Assembly: GCA_030374765.1 (NCBI GenBank) | Contig: JARGXX010000001.1 | Location: 1,550,001 to 1,614,000, forward strand | Direction: 5' to 3' | Length of the DNA: 64,000 nt | Origin: Agarophyton chilense | Lineage: Eukaryota; Rhodophyta; Florideophyceae; Gracilariales; Gracilariaceae | Program-made: the position numbers and the translations under genes | Notes under the pieces: generated by a model | Databases searched by the model: none | Seen by the model: only the letters and a program-made list of their open reading frames with translations | Told to the model about the DNA's origin: nothing | In this document: positions 11,346 through 21,490 of the stretch, piece by piece | Layout of the letters: each line of letters begins with the position of its first letter | Position numbering within the stretch: position 1 is the first letter of the stretch

Positions 11346-11940
11346 CAGTATCCTAAAGCAGGATTGTACCTAGCGGCTGAGCGTCGTGTGTGAGTGAACC
11401 ATGCTTATGCACGAAAGCACCGATTGGCCGTAGGTGGAATGGGCGGTCGCTGCCCCCAGGCACGGTCAGGATCGTGCGGAGGGGTGGGACGGATTGGAAA
11501 CCTGTAGTAGAACCTTTCGGAATAGTCGCTGATCTGCGCAGACGACGAAGGAGAAAGGCTATGCACGCTTATCGATTACTGCCAGAAATGGCGGCCAAAC
11601 TCGGGTACATAGGGGCTCCGAGGCTCAGGACCTGTGGTAAAACCTACTCTATTCTAAATAAAAAAAAAAAAAAAAAAGCTGTATCAGTGTCCATCCACGT
11701 GTACCGGTGCCGTTGTTACGTCATTCGCTCCGCAGTGGGGCGTTCCTTTTCACCCCATCATCCGCGTGTCCCGACACCGCATCTATATTCGGGTTGGCGG
11801 CAGTTCCACCTAGGGGGGTGGTCGTCAAAAGTCTTGTGCACACTGCCGGCCTTCGGTATTCCATTCCCGCTCATTGGAGCGGTTCGGCCACTATACTACA
11901 ACTTTCCAGCAAGAACTAAGACAAGTATAGGTCTTTCATT
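11346..11940 (+). repeat. Short dispersed repeat X, copy 1
   Basis: About 560 bp is shared in inverted orientation with 19695-20290. Its first part (to about 11665) ends in an A-rich tract (AATAAAAAAAAAAAAAAAAAA), as a SINE or 3'-processed repeat would. The second part (11700-11920) starts GTGCCG and ends in CTATACTACAAC. The apparent 208-residue ORF across it is probably fortuitous, because the other copy does not keep one frame. Confidence 0.55.
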
Positions 11941-12949
11941 TCTCAAAATCCACATCGCGATGACCCCGTCCCGGGTACTTCCTAACTTAAGAGTTCGATA
12001 TTTTACAGGAGATTAACCCATTTCTTTTTGTTGACGAATTCCTCTGTTTCTTAACCATTATCATCTGGTAGGCGTTCAAATTGATCCAAAAGACTTTTGA
12101 AATGTAGCAGGTTTCCAATGCTTCACTTGGCAGCTCTTCTTTCGTAACTACTGGACAGTTCGTTTTCCATGACAATCTGACGACTTGAAGAGGATGCAGC
12201 TCTTGTTGTTCTACCATTCATTTGGTTGCCGATTTCTCTAAAATCACCAAGAGAGAAGTTTTGATGAATGCTCATATCTGGTTCTAAGTCTTCCTGCAAA
12301 GTGGGAACCGTCTTTCTTGTTCACAGTCCTGGGTATCAATATGACTTGTAAGCTTCATCCTGAGTCTCATTGTTGTTTCGATTATCAGTGCGATGCTTCC
12401 CAACCTGACTCCAGGCTCGAGCTAAGCATGTGCGTCCAGAAAACACCCGCGCAGTGTCCCTATTTAAGACTCAAGCATTTTGATTGGATGACATACTGCG
12501 TAAATGTTGAACGAACTCGAAGTCCCTTGTATTAAAGCCAACAATGTCAAAATTGCCAATAGGAAGAGACAGGAAGAGCTTTTGCTGGCGCCTCCTTCCG
12601 TTTACGAAAGCTAGGGCTCTTGGTACCCTAGTTCCAGTTCTAGATCCAGAACTTGACACACATTAGTAACGTAGTCTTGCGGGCTCTGAAGGAGCATGTG
12701 CTATTTGAGGCGCCGTTTAAGAACGATTTAAAGCTCTTTTGGTTCCGTATCAACATCTGAGGACTTATTTCCCTTCTTCCAAATCCGGATTCCACCCATG
12801 CTTGAGAAGATGAATTTGAGGCGATAACACATATGACCACAGCTTTTTTTCATCAGGGAGTGTGCCCGTCAACTAGTACATCGCCTCCATCCATTACATT
12901 GACGACCTCTTCTCCTTCCTCGTCTGTTTCATACCCATCAATGCCAGTT
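11941..12949. other. No recognised feature
   Basis: Several short minus-strand frames with acidic residues occur here, but none could be linked to a family or extended without breaks. Confidence 0.4.
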
Positions 12950-13330
12950 TCCTTGCCATGTGTCTTTATTTTGGGTTTTTTATTCTGGATTCAGCCAAAG
13001 AACTATCGGTTGGATCGAATACTTGAGTCACTATTTGAAGTCTAAAAGAAGTAGGTCTGCGCTCTGTAGGCACTGGTGGAAGCTTTACATCATCATCATT
13101 GTCTATCTCTTCTTGTTTTTTCGAGTTTTAAGTCTCATAACGCAACTTAGAACCCTCTACCGTTATCCTCTCTGGTTCTCATTTTCGATCCAGATCTGAA
13201 ATCTTCAAATAATTTTCCTGCACTTCGTCTGGGTTTGTAGATGTAAGAAAGACCCCTCTACTGCTTTCGCTCTCACAAACACTGTCTGAAGTTTCTTCAA
13301 CTTCCTCCATTATGTTACCTTACAAGCTTG
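12950..13330 (-). pseudogene. Acidic low-complexity protein remnant
   Basis: One minus-strand frame encodes EEVEETSDSVCESESSRG at its start and continues to about 12950 through DNDDDV and a proline-rich segment. It is interrupted by about three in-frame stops (TGA, TAA, TAA) without loss of frame. No domain is recognised. It lies immediately downstream, on the same strand, of the SANT-type gene at 13572-14170, and the two could be parts of one decayed transposon gene set. Confidence 0.35.
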
Positions 13331-13571
13331 CACTCTCCGTCACCACGACGTAGTACAAATCCCCGTTCTTACAACAAAAACAACAACAACCACCACAGCA
13401 AACACAACAGCAGTCATGAAAAAGATCTTGCCATCCCTAAAATCATGGGAAACAAACCACACATTAGCATACAGTCTTGCTCATCACTATAAGTATGTTG
13501 TAGCTCTCACCACCGCCACTGGTAAATATCCCAAGCACTTGAAAATATTAACACATTCGTCTCATCAATAC

Positions 13572-14170
13572 TTACTTCAGCTTCTTCGTTAAAGCGTCCA
13601 TAACACCCATCATCTGCTTTTGTTCGGCACGCGCAGAGTTACGCTCCTCTTTTTCCGTATCGAGCCTCTTTTCTTCAAGGGTAAAATCACAGTTGCTTTC
13701 TTCTTTGAAAGTCTGAAATCTTTCAAATTCCTTTGTGCTATTCTCTCTTTCTACGTTAAAACGTTGCTGTTCCATTTCAAACCTATTTTGTTCAAATTGT
13801 TGGAGCTGTTTCGATTTTTCAAAAATAAAACCAGTCATTTTATCATTTGCTTTGGATGATTCCGAACGGCTCGCTCGTTTCTTTTCACTGATCTTGATTT
13901 CGTTACTTTTTCATCTTGAAATGTATCGCATTGCTTTCTCTCCAAACCGTTTTCTCGTATTTCCTCCGCTGCAGTGATGAGTTTCAGTTCTTTTTTGCTA
14001 TTATCTTCCTTCTCCAATTTTGTAACTTCGTTCCTCTCGACAACTTCATGAATCAGATCATTTATAAGCGCTTCTTTTCCTCCGTAGTTTTCGAATATTC
14101 CTGTAGCAGATTCATTTACTTTTCTTTCTGCTCGTCGAACAACTACGAGACATTTGAAACGATCGATTAA
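13572..14170 (-). pseudogene. Myb/SANT-associated coiled-coil protein remnant
   Basis: The minus-strand translation is a long charged helix. The end towards 14170 has IFENYGGKEALINDLIHEVV. Then comes a basic KSRSVKRNERAVRN region, and after one frame change near 13850 a glutamine/glutamate-rich helix (QLQQFEQNRFEMEQQRFNVE) ending MGVMDALTKKLK. This order (acidic linker, basic stretch, long C-terminal EKR/Q helix) is typical of the C-terminal half of Myb/SANT-like proteins encoded beside transposases such as those of Harbinger elements. The SANT helices themselves are not visible. The transposon end at 14185 lies just upstream and may have removed them. Confidence 0.45.
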
Positions 14171-14466
14171 GGTTTTGCGAGAGGGTATACGTCTGTGTTC
14201 TCGGAATGCTAGATAAGTGTGCTAGATAGCTAGTTTTGTAAATAAAAAGCGAAAAAATCTAAGAATTTTGCAGATTGCGCTAGTTCGGCACCTGATAAAA
14301 AAAATTTTGGAAATAAGAACTCCATGCATCTTAGTGTTTTGACCATTTAATGCAGTTTAATCTGCATTTGCAGTTTACTGGTCACTTTTGACCGCTCTAG
14401 GTGGAGATCCATACCAAAGCAGTCGTCAGTACCTTCTACCTCCTTACTGGCCCTTTTGCTTACTAG

Positions 14467-14820
14467 GCTCCAGCGTTCCACCGGGAGGGTATTTGAGGTT
14501 GAAGAAGTCCACCACCGCATTCTCAACATCGTCCACCTCCCCATTGCTCAAGTTTCTCACACCCGGCTGCCCCACCACACACACATTCCCACCCTTCTTC
14601 TCCACATCCTTACCAATCCTCTTCTTCTTCAGCCGACTCTCTCCAACTCCTCCCCCTTTCCATTCCTCTCTCCCCTTTCTCATCCCAGCCGGCTCCCCGC
14701 GTCTCCCTGGCGTCACCAGCGACCCTTTCGCTCTCCCCCTCTCCTCTCCCACCTCCTTCAACACCTTCCGCGCACCCCAAATCTTGGTAGGCGATACAAG
14801 AAAAAAATTAAAAAATTAAA
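14467..14820 (-). other. Segment present only in copy 2
   Basis: About 350 bp has no counterpart in copy 1 and lies between the subterminal region and the first hairpin module. It is purine-rich on the minus strand with several short frames (glycine/arginine/glutamate-rich). The composition resembles the coding style of the element's own genes, so it may be a leftover of the ORF2 N-terminal region. I found no clear match. Confidence 0.35.
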
Positions 14821-14826
14821 AATATC

Positions 14827-15589
14827 CTGACGGCCGACAGACGTGCGTTCCGACTTCATCGGGGGTCCCGATGAAGTCCCCGCGCACCTCTGTCGGCCGA
14901 CATAACAAATATAATTTTGTAATTTTGGGAACACTCCGGTGTACACGGTGCACTCTCTCGGCCGACAGAGGTGCGCGGGGACTTCATCGGGACCCTCCAT
15001 GAAGTCGGAGCGCACCTCTGTCAGCCGACAGTCGACCAACATTTCAGAAACGCATCATGCGTGATGTTATGGCGTATTTGTCGGCCGACAGGGGTTCTCT
15101 GCGACTTCATCGGTCCACCGATGAAGTCGCAGGACACCCTTGGCGGCCCACAAATGGCCCGAATGGTGTCCCTACAACATGTTGGTGAATTGTCGGCAGA
15201 CAGGGGTGTGCTGCGACTTCATCGGTGGACCGATGAAGTCGCAGGGAACCTCTGTCGGCCGACAAATACGCCATAACATCACGAATGATGCGTTTCTGAG
15301 ATGTTGGTCGACTGTCGGCCGACAAAGGTGCGCTCTGACTTCATCCGGGGTCCTGATGAAGTTCCCGCGCTCCTTTGCCGGCCGAGAGAATGCCCCGTGT
15401 ACACCTGGGCGTCGTAAAAATTACAAAAATATGTGTATTATGTCGGCCGACAGAGGTGCGCGGAGACTTCATCGAGACCCCCGATAAAGTCAGAGCGCAT
15501 CTATATCGGCCGACAGTCGACCAATATCTCAGAAACGCATCATGCGTGATGTTATGGCGTATTTGTCGGCCGACAGGCAAGCACATGTT
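14827..15589. repeat. Six hairpin modules bounded by TGTCGGCCGACA
   Basis: Modules lie near 14827-14903, 14953-15033, 15078-15152, 15189-15266, 15313-15389 and 15440-15517, with a single boundary palindrome at about 15564-15577. The structure is as in copy 1: an outer arm with TGTCGGCCGACA, an inner GACTTCATCGG arm, and spacers containing GAAACGCATCATGCGTGAT or ATATAATTTTG. Copy 1 has four modules, so module number varies between copies. Confidence 0.85.
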
Positions 15590-15960
15590 TGTGTGTGTGT
15601 GTCGCTGCGTGTGATACGAATGGGCCACTTGGCCGCGGAACAAGAGTGCCACGGCATGGGATAGGTCAACGGCGACACACGTGTAACAGATGACCAATAG
15701 CGTGCCGTGGCACTAGGCTGGGCGGCGGAACAGGAGTGCCACGTCGCAGGATTCAAGGACGGAGACACGTGTAGTGGCGCTCGCCAATCACGTGCCGTGG
15801 CACTCGCGCGGGCGGCGGAACCAAGAGTGCCACGGCACGTGATTGGAGGATGTCGACACGTGTAGGAAAGTTGGCCAATGGCATGCCGTAGCACTCCCCT
15901 CAGGCGGAGGAATATTCGTGCAAGCGACACGTGTGCACTCGCGCGGTCAAGGTAGATGTG
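15590..15960. repeat. G-box palindrome array, copy 2
   Basis: This is the inverted counterpart of 2040-2375. GTGCCACGGCAC palindromes around a GGGCGGCGGAAC core alternate with CACGTGT spacers. A short GT microsatellite (TGTGTGTGTGTG) lies near 15590. Confidence 0.7.
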
Positions 15961-16096
15961 TGCAGTGCAACACGAATACAACGCTACCAATGCATGTTTT
16001 CACAGACAACACCGTGCAAAGCGCAGATCGGAGCCACTCGTAATACATATAATTTTGGAACGCCCAAGTGTACACGGTGCACTCTGTCGGCCGACA

Positions 16097-16568
16097 AAAT
16101 CAGGTGTCGTTGAAAGTTTTGGAGTAGTTTATGGGCTACGTAGTAGAGATTCACAGAAATGGAGAAAGGCAGTATGTGGATGGGACGGTGATGCATCTTG
16201 CGCGACTTGATGCATGGATCGGATGTGTGGTGACCACGATGGATAGAGACGTTGGGCGGGGAGGCCAAAAGCAACTTTTGTTCTCGACGCTGTTTGGGAG
16301 GTTTCTGCCACTGGCTGTTGAGAACATATTGAGGGTTGCCTGGAACATGGTGAAGGGTGAGTATGCTGAGGAGTTTGAGAATGATGGATTCTGTGGAGAG
16401 AATCGTGAAGATGTGAGTGGGAATAAGGAGAGAATCGCAACGGTTGGGCTATGGATACCGTCGAGAGAGAAAATCTATCCGGCGATAAGGGAAGAGTTTT
16501 TCATGGAGAATCTCACGAGAAGACTTGGAGCGGTGTTAGATTCCTATACAGCGTCATGTGGACCATAA
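16097..16568 (+). pseudogene. ORF2 C-terminal fragment, copy 2
   Basis: The open part, 16131-16568, encodes 145 residues matching copy 1 and, more distantly, copy 3. An in-frame TAG lies at 16125-16127. Copy 3 has a glutamate codon there (VLEEC versus VLE-stop-F). Similarity begins right after the palindrome at 16085-16096, which marks the junction where the N-terminal part was lost. It converges on the transposase gene. Function unknown. Confidence 0.6.
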
Positions 16569-16709
16569 GAACCACGGTTCAAGCGCTTAGCGTTAGGGAG
16601 TAGGCAAGGAGTGGGAGAGTGATAAGGTACGGGGGGATAAGGGGGTAAGGAGGTGGAGCAAGATGGGGGTCGGCTATGGAAGAGAAGCAGCGGTGACTAT
16701 TTTATTGGA

Positions 16710-19430
16710 TCATGTGCCTTGGGAGGTATTATTATGGGTGCCACCCAGTGGTAGTGTTGTGCTACCAGTGGTGGTGTTAGAGAAGTAGGGCTTGGCAGTT
16801 GGGTCTCGGTAGAATCTGTTGAGGTAAAATCGATGGAAGCGCCAGTGAAATTGAGGGGTGAAGGGGGGTGCGGGTTAGTTTTGGCGAAGTACATGCACGG
16901 GGCCGAGAATGGAAGAGGATGGTACGAGGCCGAACCGGGGGGAGACGTTGTCGGAGTTGGAAGTGTTTGAGATAGGAAGGGGGTGGGCAGTGTGGTTTTG
17001 TTCGTCGTCTGTTGCCCATCGGAGGCAGATGCAATTGAGAGAGACATCGATTTGATCCTGGGGTGGAACGAGTTCGAGGAACTGAACGAAGGCGAACTCG
17101 TTATGAGTGGAAGGGGAAGAAGGGGTGGTGAAGCGAAGAAGAGAGTTGAGCTTGCAGACCCAGGCGGTGGGAGTGGGGTTGGAGAAGCTGGAACTGGCAA
17201 CGAGGATGTGGGAGAACTTTGGGGTTTTAGAGGGACCGAAGGAGGGAGCAGCGAATATTCGTTGAATGAGTGGGAGAGGGGGATCTTTGACGGCGAGCTC
17301 GTTTCGATCGGCGATATAGTCGTCTAGGGTTGGGGTGAAGCTGCCGACGACGTATGCGGAATTGACGAATGTGAGACGGGTTTGGCGGAGAGTGGGGGAG
17401 TCCTGGTTGAGAGCTAGTGTTTCGAGTGTGAGTGTGACGAAGGAGGGGAGTGCGAGGGTTCCAATCTGTGAGATGATGGCGATAGTGTCTGGGGAGAAGA
17501 GGTCCTGAAGGGAAGAGATTGTTGAGTGGGGGTTTGCTCGAAGGAATTTGTGAGCGGTGATGAGATCGGAAAAGGAGGTGTGCTTGCCATCACGGACGAA
17601 ACCTGGTTTGCGGGCTTGGAAGGGAGGAGGAGGGGCATGGGAGGATGAGGTGACGGAAGGATCAGCGGAGAGAGAAATCCAATTGTTGACGGCATCGGAG
17701 CGTTCGATGGCACGGATGGTTTCGTTGTGCGCGGTGGGTCTGCGCTTGGAGGTTCGGGAGTAATGTGCTTTGAAGAGGGTATGGGCTTGTTCGAAGATGC
17801 CTGCATCGTTGAAATGGAGACCCCCAAAGCGTCGAATGTCGTCTACGATGTGATCGAGGAGGTGGAATTTGAGGGTGCCAAGGTTGGAGGTATGGTATGG
17901 ACCGAGAACATCGACAGCTCCGTGCTTGAAGGAATGGATTTGGGAGGCGAGTTTGGCAAGACGAGAAGTGGTCCATTCGGGGACGGAGTTGTAGAACATG
18001 GAGGTGAGGAGGAGGTCTGTGTACTTGGAGAAGACGGTTTTGATGGGAGCGGAATTGGCTTCGTCACAGCAGCGGTCGAAGAAGGCGCCGATGAAGGGGA
18101 AGACCATGTCGAGGGCGCGGTAGTCTTTTGCTTCTAGCATGCCGCGGACGCCGTCAGTTGTGAAGAAGCCGTTGAGGGACTGCCCGCTTTCGGAAGTAGA
18201 GAAGTCGATGTGGAGGCCGGTAGCTGGGGAATGATTTTCGATGGCGGTGAGGATGAAGTTGGAGTGCTTGAGGATGGAGGTGCGGACGGATTGGAAGGAA
18301 CAGCGGGAGTTTGTGGAGCTGATGGTGGTGAAGAGGTGTTCTGATCTGAGACGTTCGATGGCGGCGAGCTTGATGAGTTTGGAAACGCCGAGGTGGAAGT
18401 TGTGGAGGGGTTCGAAGGGGAAGATTTTGTATGGGGTGAGGAGGGGGGTGATGTTGAAAAGGGGGTAAGACTCGAAGAGGGAGGGGTATTTTGCGAGGGA
18501 GAGGGAGTGGAGTGCTTGGAGAGCTTGTTCCTTGAAGTTGCGCGAGACTCTTGGCTTGCGGGCGAGGAGAGCTGCTTCGGAGTCCTTGAGGAGGGAGAAG
18601 TGTTTGTTGCGGGCTGCAAGGGTGAGGGGAAGAGATCGAGGGGGATGGGCGTGAGAGTGTTGGTGGAGTTGTGAGCGAGGGACAGAGCATCTGTGGCAGG
18701 GGTGCTAGGGGCCGGTGCCGTGGGAGATGGCGAGAATATCCTTTGCCTCGGGAATGTCTGCGCAGTAGCTGGCGATGTTGGGGTGGCATTGAAGAAGAAC
18801 GCCGTCTGCGTCGCGGAAGGGGAAACCGGGGAGGGCGGAAGAGAAGAGAGGTTGAAGGAGGGAGGAGATGGTCTGCTGTATGAGTTCCATTTTTGTTTGG
18901 CGGGGGATGGAGGAGGAATGAGTGATGATATCTGCATCTGGAGAAGGAGTGATTGGGGTGAAGGAGGTGGGAAGATAGCCGAGGAGTGTGAGATTGTCGG
19001 AGATGCATTTGCGGCGAAAAGAGTCGAAGAAGTTGAGAAGGGTGATGTGGAGGGGGTAGGAGGTGATGGAAGAAGATTTGAGAGAGGTAGAAGACTTTTC
19101 GGAGTAGATTTGGACGAGACCGATGAAGGAGTCGATACCGGTGGAGTGAGGGAGATGCCAGACGATGTTATCTTTTGTGGACTGCATGATGGCGTTCTTG
19201 AGTGCGGGGACGACTTTTGAGCCGAGGGTGGCTGCCATGGGGTGTGCGAAGGCGGGGGAGCCGAAGGCGGATGTTTGGGAGATGGGGTGGAAAAAGGTGT
19301 TCTTGAAGTGTGCGAGGGCGGGCTGTTGTTTGAGGACATGGATTGCGTCTTTCTGGAAGAGGGTTGCGGAGAAGCGTTTGTGGGGATCGAAGATGGTGGA
19401 GGGGGCGAAACCAATGGACCTAAACTGCGG
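16710..19430 (-). pseudogene. Plavaka-like transposase, nearly full length, two in-frame stops
   Basis: One minus-strand frame runs about 900 codons from near 19430 to 16710. It contains family landmarks in order. The first is HLPHSTGIDSFIGLVQIYSE (about 19165). Next is a SYPLHITLLNFFDS...LTLLGYLPTSF block (about 19060-18960) matching the Plavaka 'P(V/L)YLTLGN...LLGYLP' region. Then come a DADGVLLQCHPNIASY segment and a CHRC pair (about 18690). Next is FEPLHNFHLGVSKLIKL (about 18400), and last TLKFHLLDHIVDDIRRFGG (about 17870-17820). In-frame stops are TAG at 18705-18707 and TAA at 16875-16877. The frame opens just after a pyrimidine-rich CGCCGCAG, so an upstream exon may be missing. Large ORFs on the opposite strand here are shadows. 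Confidence 0.75.
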
Positions 19431-19439
19431 CGACAGAAA

Positions 19440-19648
19440 GATTCACGCTAGTTTTACCTCCATGAAAACTAGAAAAACTGCAGATATGTGCTAGTTTTCC
19501 TTCCCATACAAACTAGCTCTAATGAACGATTGAAAATATTTTCGGAAATTAACACCTCCCAATTTATATCTATTCACGGGTTTTTCGGTCATTTCAATTC
19601 GTCCTTTTTTGACCACTGAACTAGAATTCCGAGAACACTGACGTATGC
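19440..19648. repeat. Outer subterminal region and right TIR of copy 2
   Basis: This is AT-rich noncoding DNA with inverted CTAGTTTT/AAAACTAG motifs near 19450-19500. It ends in CTAGAATTCCGAGAACACTG, which pairs with the left end at 14185-14211. Confidence 0.7.
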
Positions 19649-19694
19649 ATACGCAAGAGCGCAGTTTTTGGAAAAGAATTTGAGAAAGTGTTTC

Positions 19695-20290
19695 GGACTT
19701 ACTTGAGAAGTATATTTGTCATTGTATTATAGTAGCGGAACCGTGCGGCATGAGCGGTAATGGCTTTCCGAACGGATGGCGGTGTGGACAATGCTGTTAC
19801 CGGCCACCTGCCCACGTGGGGCTGCCGCCAACCCAAACGGGGATTCAGAGGCTGAATATTTGGACGATGGGATAGAAAGTAACGCCCCATTGCAGCATTG
19901 ATGACGTAATAGCGGCACGGGATGAACATTGGTGCAGCTTTAGTAATTGCTTTATTTTTTAGTTAGACTAGGGTAGGCTTTTCAGTAAGGCCAGAGCTCG
20001 GTGCCCTTTAAAAACAACAGCTCAGCCGCCACCCTTGGTAGTACACGGCTACCACGTCTACCTTTTCGCCTTCGTCGTCCGCGCAGATCAGTGGCTATTC
20101 CGAACGGTTCTACTATAGGTTTCCAAACCACCCCTCCCCTCCACACGTTCTTGACCCTGCATGGTGGCAGAAATGGCCCGTTTAATCTACAGCCCACCAG
20201 CGCTTCCGTGCCTACACCTGGTATACTCACAAACGACGCTCAACCACTCGGAAAAATCCTGCATTTAAGAACTATCTCACATTAGTTTCT
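19695..20290 (-). repeat. Short dispersed repeat X, copy 2
   Basis: This is the reverse-complement counterpart of 11346-11940. Shared blocks include GGAAACCTATAGTAGAACC versus GGAAACCTGTAGTAGAACC, and GGGTTGGCGGCAG. The A-rich junction is shorter here. It lies about 50 bp beyond the end of transposon copy 2. Confidence 0.55.
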
Positions 20291-20299
20291 TGACTTAAA

Positions 20300-20919
20300 A
20301 GTAGGAGTCCGAATAGACCGTTTTAGAAGGAGTGTAAAGTTCAACTCGAGACTCAGGACCGATAGGAAGATCTCAAAATTACCGTTTTGGATACATCTGT
20401 ACGGTTATGGGTGACAAAGACCATGCCCCGTCCGGTTTGGCTCTCCCACACGGGGTTGCTGAGGCCGCTTCAGTTGTCCGCCGGAGCCCTGACAGATCCG
20501 TTCTAGCCCGCGCCTGTCCGCTCGATATCCCCGAGGATCTATTCCGCACGGGTACTTCTTTCATTTCCGCTCCACTGTCCAGAAAGAATTTGACGTCCGC
20601 CGCGAGCGCTGCGGGTCTTCCACCCGTGGAAGACACGCTTTCGCAGACATTAACGTTCTGAACATGCTCCGTTCGGACGATATGGGAGGAGCTCGAGCCA
20701 TTTGTGCTCGTGCGACTTTGCACGGAAATTTTCGTCAGTGTATCCATGGCAGTTGAGAAGTACCTACATGATCGGATTATTGCCCTTGTATGGAAGGATC
20801 TCCCGCGGCTTATCTGACCTATGGTTCAGGAGGATCACTTCCGAATACCAGCCGGAGCTTACCGAACGGGATGCTCACGGTGGCGGCATTGCCTCCCTTT
20901 TGGCTGCCATCAAGCAGCC
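20300..20919. other. GC-richer unassigned stretch before Gypsy A
   Basis: A 122-residue minus-strand ORF (20747-20379) contains FFLDSGAE, which recalls a retroviral-type protease active site. Neither the flanking residues nor a neighbouring domain supports that. Nothing else is recognised. Confidence 0.35.
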
Positions 20920-21365
20920 TTCGAAGGGGCAACGATAACGGTTGAGTCTTGTAAGCCACTGGGGGCTGAGGTATCTTATAGACGCCACGTGGACTGGCCG
21001 ACCTCGGCTGGACTCATTTAGATATTTGTTTTATTTTAATAAGTGTAATAGATTATCATTACAGTGCCAGGGAGATCCCAAAGCCTCGCCATTGCTATTC
21101 CTTTGGCTCGAGTGACGCTTCTCCCTTAGAGTAAGGTACTCACAGTTAGTGTACTAAATGACCCCCTTTGGTATATTAGTTCCTCCACTTGGTCTTCAAG
21201 CCATCGTTTTCGTAGCTCTAACATGTAGGACTACGCAGTAAACGCCAGCCCATTGCACCAAGTACTCTGGGAGTGCCGCCGTCAAGGATTCGATCCTTAG
21301 GACCCGCTCTACCACGCTACCACCGGTCGAGACCCGTACGCTAACCCAACCGTCATTGCTTTACA
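20920..21365 (+). repeat. 5' LTR of Gypsy A (about 445 bp)
   Basis: It ends CATTGCTTTACA three bases before the primer site. It matches the split 3' LTR throughout, for example ACGCCACGTGGACTG and TTCTCCCTTAGAGTAAGGTA. The start is set by the 3' copy, which begins TGTGAAGG after a polypurine tract; the equivalent here is TTCGAAGG. On the minus strand 21345-21270 contains A-box-like TAGCGTGGTAGAGC and B-box-like GGATCGAATCC without an anticodon arm between them. Confidence 0.75.
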
Positions 21366-21368
21366 TTT

Positions 21369-21386
21369 TGGTCTCCCGACTTAGAA
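21369..21386 (+). promoter_or_regulatory. Primer-binding site of Gypsy A
   Basis: TGGTCTCCCGACTTAGAA lies three bases after the LTR end and is identical to the site of element B. Confidence 0.8.
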
Positions 21387-21490
21387 ACCTCTTGGAATAA
21401 TTGAACGGACCACTGGAATGAAGAATTTTTCGGATTCTAACCTTTGGTTTAATTCCCCAACGGACCCGGAGTACAGAAGCAACCGCCATT

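Larger units (their letters stand above)
14185..19648 (-). mobile_element. Plavaka-like TIR DNA transposon, copy 2 (complete, 5.46 kb)
   Basis: Both ends are visible. The left is GTATACGTCTGTGTTCTCGG (from 14185) and the right is the complement of GCATACGTCAGTGTTCTCGG (ending 19648). The order is subterminal region, a 350-bp extra segment, hairpin array, G-box array, ORF2 fragment (+) and transposase (-). Flanks TTGCGAGAGG and ACGCAAGAGC share a gcRagag motif that could be an imperfect target duplication. It is the inverted partner of copy 1. Both main genes carry stops, so it is not autonomous as written. Confidence 0.8.

Noticed and set aside
11390..12016. 208-residue plus-strand protein
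   Set aside because: It spans a noncoding repeat including an A-run, and the second copy of the repeat does not preserve the frame.
1..17983. A single giant palindromic transposon with 3-kb terminal inverted repeats and an 11-kb centre
   Set aside because: Copy 2 has its own matching ends at 14185 and 19648, and copy 1 ends at 3179, so two separate inverted insertions explain the symmetry better. The left window edge prevents full proof.
16875..19414. Long plus-strand and alternate-frame ORFs over the transposase (for example 16983-17327, 18693-19220 and the 426-codon minus frame 18134-19414)
   Set aside because: They are shadows of a C-rich coding strand. Only one minus-strand frame shows family motifs continuously.
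20379..20747. Copia-type protease suggested by FFLDSGAE
   Set aside because: No further protease, integrase or RT sequence accompanies it, and the residues after the motif do not fit.
21270..21345. Functional tRNA gene on the minus strand
   Set aside because: D-arm-like and T-arm-like boxes are adjacent with no anticodon stem-loop, and the sequence is an LTR present in two copies.
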